Assembly: GCF_002865645.1 (NCBI RefSeq)
Contig: NW_020194512.1
Coordinates: forward strand, 1,213,119-1,277,118
Reading direction: 5' to 3'
Length of the DNA stretch: 64,000 nt
DNA from: Hyaloscypha bicolor E
Lineage: Eukaryota; Ascomycota; Leotiomycetes; Helotiales; Hyaloscyphaceae
The notes beneath the pieces were generated by a model that saw only the letters and a list, made by a program, of their open reading frames with translations, was not told the origin of the DNA and made no database searches. Position numbers and translations under genes: made by a program. Positions 59,845 through 64,000 of this stretch are shown here, piece after piece; position 1 is the stretch's first letter, and every line of letters starts with the position of its first letter.

Positions 59845-60920
59845 ATGGAGTCCGCATGCAAAACGTGGGTGACTTTCTACTACATCTGCGGACATGTCGA
59901 GGAGCGTCCCGTTAAGCACCGAAAACAGTGCAAAGCTGTGCATTGCCACTCCTTGCCACCCAATATCCCACCGGTAGACTTCCCACTGGAACAGACTCAG
60001 CCAGAGACCCGACACTGCAAGAAACTCGAGTTGGTCGTCACAATCAGCCACTCCACCTGCTCTCGCTGCCTTGACAAGTCGACCTCGTCTATCGCGCCAA
60101 TTTCTCAGCCCCTCCTCGGGGAGCGCCGCACCCGCTGGTCAAATTACCAGAAAGAGGTGCAGAACATCTGCAAGGAGATGGCTGACCGCCGTTTCAAAGC
60201 TCGACAGGAGCGAGATGCTGCGGACAAAGACCTCGATCCATGGGAGAGACAGTGGGAATGAATCACCGAGCTCGCTCGCTTCCGTGAGAGAGAAGTGAAG
60301 AAAGGCATTTCTCTCAAGGACCGAATTTTCGTCATCGAGCGTCCGCATTTCATCAACAAATTAGGTAAGTACGCGCCTATAGAATGGTATGGCTCTGGAC
60401 TTCTGCGAGAGGCTGATGCCGGGGAGCTTATCAACCGGCCGATTTGCGCACTTTGTGACGTGTGCGTTACTGGTGTCTCCTTTGGTCCTCACTCGGGAAA
60501 GAAATTACCATGTGGACATGTCTTTCATCAGGTCTGCATTTCCAAATTGATGGATTGGAATGCCCTGAACCCGCATTATCCAAACTGCAAGGAAGCTTGG
60601 GAGGTTCATACGTATCCCAAATGGGAGCTGCCTGATGAGGACAATGGATGTAGTTCTGGTCCTGATCGCTTCCGACGATTCAGATCGTGGATCCGATGGG
60701 TCCGTGAGCAGGATCCTGAGGGAGAAGAGGTGGAGTTCTCGGACTTGGATAAGGATTCTAATGAGGAGACTGCCGAGGAGCATGAGCGTTTGCCGTGTGC
60801 TGATGGTTGCAGTGAGTGCCCACACACGTGATTACTTCAGCGAAGCTCTCATCTTGGCTGACTGATATCACCTAAGAGACGTCCCTTGTGAAGCGAAAAT
60901 CCCTGCAGACCGAAGCGTGA
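59845..60920 (+). pseudogene. RING-type zinc-finger protein gene with in-frame stop
   Basis: From ATG 59845 (MESACKTWVTFYYICGHVEE) one frame runs to 60811 with a single TGA at 60259-60261 (WERQWE*ITELARFRERE). A GT-AG intron (60812-60876) then gives a short last exon to 60920. The N-terminal part has a CGH motif and a Lys/Arg-rich helix (NYQKEVQNICKEMADRRFKA). After the stop comes a RING-like segment: CALCDVC, LPCGHVFHQVCISKLMDWN, then PHYPNCKEAW. The penultimate zinc ligand of the usual CPxC is Tyr. An acidic tail follows (GEEVEFSDLDKDSNEE). Intact RING proteins act as ubiquitin E3 ligases. Here the missing Cys and the nonsense codon suggest decay, unless the TGA is a sequence error or is read through. 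Confidence 0.65.
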
Positions 60921-61202
60921 TCCCTGTCACCCTGATGAAAAAAATAAATACCTCGGTGAGAAATGACTTTAAAGCCAATTCCGCTATAGGATCCATTCGA
61001 CTCCTTTACCTCTTGTATATTGAGCATTTCTCTCAAGGAAAACTTAGCGTAGGAATATATCGTTGTACTTTATCTTTGGTCTCTCCTAAACTGACTTCTT
61101 CTATTATCTTGAATATCACGCTGTTACAAAACTTGAGCAATATCCTATGAATTCCAAAAATTTACAATACTTAGAATAACCACTCCCCTAGATGTATCCC
61201 TT
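60921..61202. other. Intergenic
   Basis: Increasingly AT-rich DNA with no coding signal. Confidence 0.4.
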
Positions 61203-61323
61203 CGTCCGCTAAGACATTGCCACATTAGCGGCCGTATATGAATATCCCTAATTCGGCCAAAACATAATCCAAATTAGGGATATTCATATACGGCCGCTAA
61301 TGTGGCAATGTCTCAGCAGACGG
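61203..61323. repeat. 121-bp foldback MITE
   Basis: The arms (cgtccgctaagacattgcca ... gaatatccctaatt and its inverse ... ggcaatgtctcagcagacgg) are about 50 bp with two or three mismatches. A short loop (cggccaaaacataatccaa) separates them. The arms hold a NotI-like gcggccg core. No target duplication is clear. Confidence 0.85.
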
Positions 61324-61561
61324 AGGAATAAAACGTCGTTTCTTTATTTAAGCTCAAGATATTAAGTCTTTACTAGGGGGAACTGGTTAACGGACAATAT
61401 TTTTCCTACGTACTAATCAGAGGGCTTTAGATCACATGATTTTCAATGGCGTTGAGTTTCACTAAAATGTTTATATTTCTCATTAAATCAAAGTAATATT
61501 ATATAATACGACCTGGCCATCTTCCTGCTATATGTAATATCAAGCAATAGTCGAGAGGTAG
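61324..61561. other. Intergenic AT-rich spacer
   Basis: No feature seen; it lies between the MITE and the 3' end of the HET-WD40 pseudogene. Confidence 0.4.
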
Positions 61562-63252
61562 TTGTCAACTATGATATTCTACTATATTATACGAGTAGCC
61601 GAACCCCAGAGACGCACTATCTTGTCACCGGACGCTGACGCTAGCAGCCTCGAGTCTGGCGAGAAAGCCACTGACCAGACCCCGTCACCGTGCCCCTCGA
61701 GCGTCTGCTATAGTATACCAGTGGCCGTATTCCAGAGCTGTATTATCTTATCGAATAACACTGACGCTAGTAACCTCGAGTCTGGCGAGAAGGCCACCGA
61801 GCTAACCTCGTTACTATGCCCCTCAAGTATTTGCTATAACGTACCGGTAGCCGCATTCCAGAGCCGTACTGTCTTGTCACGGGACGCTAACGCTAGTAGC
61901 CTCGAGTCTGGCGAGAAGGCTACCGAGATGACTACACTGCTGTGCCCCTTGAGCATTTGCTATAGCACACCAGTAGTTATATCCCAGAGCCGTACTGTCT
62001 TATCGTGAGACGCTAATACTAGTAGCCTCGAGTCCGGCGAGAAGGCCACCCAACAAACCAGGCCGCTATGCCCCTCGAGTGTTTACTACAGCGCACCGGT
62101 GGCTGCACCCCAGAGTCGCACTGTCTTGTCTTGGGACGCTAATACTAGTAGCCTCGAGTCCAGCGAGAAGGCTACTGACCAGACTATACCGCTATACCCC
62201 TCGAGCGTCCGCTATAGTGCACCGGTAGCCGTATCCCAGAGCCGCACCGTTTTGTCTTGGGACGCTGACGCTAGTAGCCTCGAGTCCGGCGAGAAGACTA
62301 CTGACCAGACCCCACCGCTGTGCCCCTCGAGCGTCCGCTGCAGCATACCGGTAGCCGTATCCCAGAGCCGTACCGTTTTGTCACGGGACGCTAATGCTAG
62401 TAGTCTCGAGTCTGGCGAGAAGGCTACCCAGCAGACCCCACGGCTGTGCCCCTCAAGCGTCTGCTATAATATGCCTAGCCGCTTCGCATAATTCAAGATA
62501 GCCTATAAAAGTTCGTCGAGTCAATATTTCCATTCGCGTTTCAGCCTCCGGAACGCATTCTCCTTCCCTTCGCCATAGATAACCGGCATTGAGATATCGA
62601 AGATACCTAGCAGGGAATAAGCAAGGTCTTCTTTACGCTTAGTATCTCGATTTCGTACCCATAATACTCGCTCGTCGAAGCTAAAATCAGAAAGAGGGCT
62701 ACTACTTCGAAGAACGGAAACCGGAATCCCCGTTATTTTGTAAAGCTATTACTCTAATAATTTCTTATCACCAAGTCGTTTCCCATTCGGGCAGAAAAAT
62801 TTAACTAATGGCGGGGCAATAAGCTCTTAAAGTATCCAACCACGAGTAAACCACCGACTATTCCGAAAAGGTGCTTCCCATGGCTCAGGAGATAGGCCAG
62901 TTCAATCATTCGTTAAAACATTTGTCAGATATACGTAGCACCTTGCCGCATTGCAATACTAGCGGAACATGGAGTTAATGGCCTCCGAAAGCTCAGTACT
63001 ATTCGTTTTATTAATACAGCAAGTGTCCACCCAGAAATATTATAGGCCATTGCGAGCAGCTTACTCTCCGCAGAAATAAAGCTTTTTGTATCCGTCTTTC
63101 GTCTTCCCAGAGCCACCCATCAGGTCCCCAAAGTCGACCTCTTCGCCATCTTCTCCCCAGGTGTGTGAGAGTATCACATAAGGCGCTATGGGGTAGGTAA
63201 TATCTTTCGTAAGGCTAATTTCGCCCGTTTCTTCCAGCTTTAAAAGCCGCAT
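61562..63252 (-). pseudogene. HET-domain / WD40-repeat protein gene (vegetative-incompatibility type), RIP-inactivated
   Basis: On the minus strand from ATG 63252 the sequence reads MRLLKLEETGEISLTKDITY, then YVILSHTWGEDGEEVDF, YFWVDTCCINKTNSTELSEA, PFRNSRWFTRGWIL*ELIAP, NRDTKR.EDLAYSLLGIFDI and PVIYGEGKENAFRRLKREWK: a complete HET domain in order. Near 62485 it passes, without any NACHT NTPase region, straight into WD40 repeats ([27 protein letters not shown]). Stops occur where CAA/CAG would be expected (FCGE*AARNGL*YFW, L*ELIAP, IL*QTLEGHS), matching CpA-to-TpA RIP. Known HET-E/HET-D proteins are HET-NACHT-WD40 incompatibility receptors; this copy is either NACHT-deleted or a different architecture. 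It is inactive as read. Confidence 0.85.
61590..62490 (-). repeat. Seven WD40 repeats of 126 bp
   Basis: The word ctcgagtctggcgagaa (SPDSRL reversed) recurs at a constant 126-bp spacing, near 61649, 61775, 61901, 62027, 62153, 62279 and 62405. This gives seven 42-aa units, enough for one beta-propeller. Repeats are highly alike, as in HET-E/HET-D families that evolve in concert. Differences include many C-to-T/G-to-A changes. Confidence 0.9.
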
Positions 63253-63544
63253 CTGAGCCTGAGCATTAATCGGTTTGTACGTATGGAATTCAATATAGCA
63301 AGAGCCGTAGTTGGGGGTGTTTAGTTAAGGAGCTATATGATCCAGCAAGGAATTGCAAGTTGGTGGAGACTCGTCTGGTTTGAAGAGGTTAATAAAAAGT
63401 TTAAGGCTAAGGCTTGGGCTGCATGCCATTGATAAGCTAATTCTAAGAATACTGTAGATCCGTTACGTGACATGAAGGCGGGTGCCCTCAATGCGAATTG
63501 GGAAGGCTGGACTTGAGATCGTCATCATCTGCACGCAGCAAAGC
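63253..63544. other. Intergenic
   Basis: Upstream region of the HET-WD40 pseudogene; no gene or repeat recognised. Confidence 0.4.
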
Positions 63545-64000
63545 GTTATGACGGCCGCAACCGGGACCTGGCGAAAGTCATTCTCGAAAGGATTAGATAC
63601 TCTCCAGAGAACACTTATACTGCTCTGTGCGAACTAAGTAGAGTTCCTGCGACAACGTTTTGGCATCGCGATCATGGACAAATATCAATTCCAGAGCGGG
63701 CAACCATGCAGCAACGCCTTAGCCCACAAGAAGAGAAAGCCCTAGTAAGTTATCTTCTTCGAATGTCAGCTAACGGGTATCAAATTCCAGTCAAATTTGC
63801 AAGGAGTCTAGTACATGTTATCATGCTACTGAGCTTCACCGTTCCTCCATTCTCCAGATTCCCGCGACTAATCGCAACGATATCAAACCTCCTGGAAAGA
63901 ATTGGCCACAGGCCTTCTGTAAACGCCACCCAGAGCTTAAAGCTATGCAAGTGAAAGCAATGGATTGGGATAGGCATAATCGTCATATATATAATAAAGT
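63545..64000 (+). pseudogene. pogo/Fot-type transposase, N-terminal DNA-binding part, frameshifted and cut by the window end
   Basis: The plus frame reads DLAKVILERIRYSPENTYTA, LCELSRVPATTFWHRDHGQI and QRLSPQEEKALVSYLLRMSA, then NGYQIPVKFARSLVHVI up to about 63820. Here the frame must change to continue as ELHRSSILQIPATN, PPGKNWPQAFCKRHPELKAM and VKAMDWDRHNRHIYNK to the window edge. This order (helix-turn-helix, then CENP-B-like region with GKNWPQAFCKRHPELK) is that of pogo-class fungal transposases. One frameshift indicates an inactive copy. GC content is normal and few stops are present, so it is younger or less RIPed than the copies at 26.5-28.3 and 29.6-31.6 kb. The DDE catalytic core lies outside the window. 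Confidence 0.78.

Noticed and set aside
60071..60298. Overlapping alternative frames over the RING gene
   Set aside because: They lack the zinc-ligand pattern and are out of frame with it.

Overview
The window looks like a nuclear chromosome segment of a filamentous ascomycete (Pezizomycotina, perhaps Leotiomycetes; the class is inferred). The evidence is short GT-AG introns of about 46-80 bp with CTAAC/CTAAT-like branch sites, fungal-specific families (HET-domain, CorA-like membrane protein, MARVEL, GPI-anchored wall protein), and heavy C-to-T/G-to-A decay of repeats of the kind made by repeat-induced point mutation (RIP).

Layout. Bases 1 to about 28,330 are an extremely AT-rich transposon graveyard. 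It holds a decayed Ty3/gypsy pol with no visible ends (1-5.2 kb); a complete but RIPed gypsy element on the minus strand with 260-bp LTRs and a 5-bp target duplication (7844-13970), nested in another relic; a gypsy chromovirus-like element with about 298-bp LTRs (16001-25715) that carries an apparently exact 1,833-bp internal direct duplication around a 126-bp poly(A)-ended segment; a 544-bp giant palindrome; and a decayed pogo-type transposase. At about 28.3 kb the base composition changes sharply. A decayed deaminase-family gene (28.4-32.3 kb) is split by a full-length pogo/Fot-like element with 94-bp terminal inverted repeats and TA target duplications.

From 32.3 to 61 kb the DNA is gene-bearing. 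Genes: allantoinase (-), a secreted GPI-anchored Ser/Thr/Pro-rich protein (+), a CorA-like multi-pass membrane protein (+), a small conserved coiled-coil protein (+), an MFS transporter (+) broken by a 1,001-bp hAT-type insertion with a perfect 8-bp target duplication, a PHD-finger/coiled-coil protein (+), a conserved membrane-anchored protein (+), a four-TM protein (-), a MARVEL-domain protein (+) and a RING-type protein (+) with an in-frame stop. These are unrelated housekeeping or accessory genes; I see no biosynthetic cluster or operon-like logic. A second hAT-like element (44205-45763) carries a solo LTR of the 16-kb gypsy family and a perfect 85-bp hairpin.

The right end (61-64 kb) is again repeat-affected: a foldback MITE, a HET-domain gene joined directly to seven 126-bp WD40 repeats and killed by CAA/CAG-to-stop changes, and a frameshifted pogo-type transposase that runs off the window. 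Gene models were spliced by eye by matching reading-frame phase; no alignment or database search was possible.
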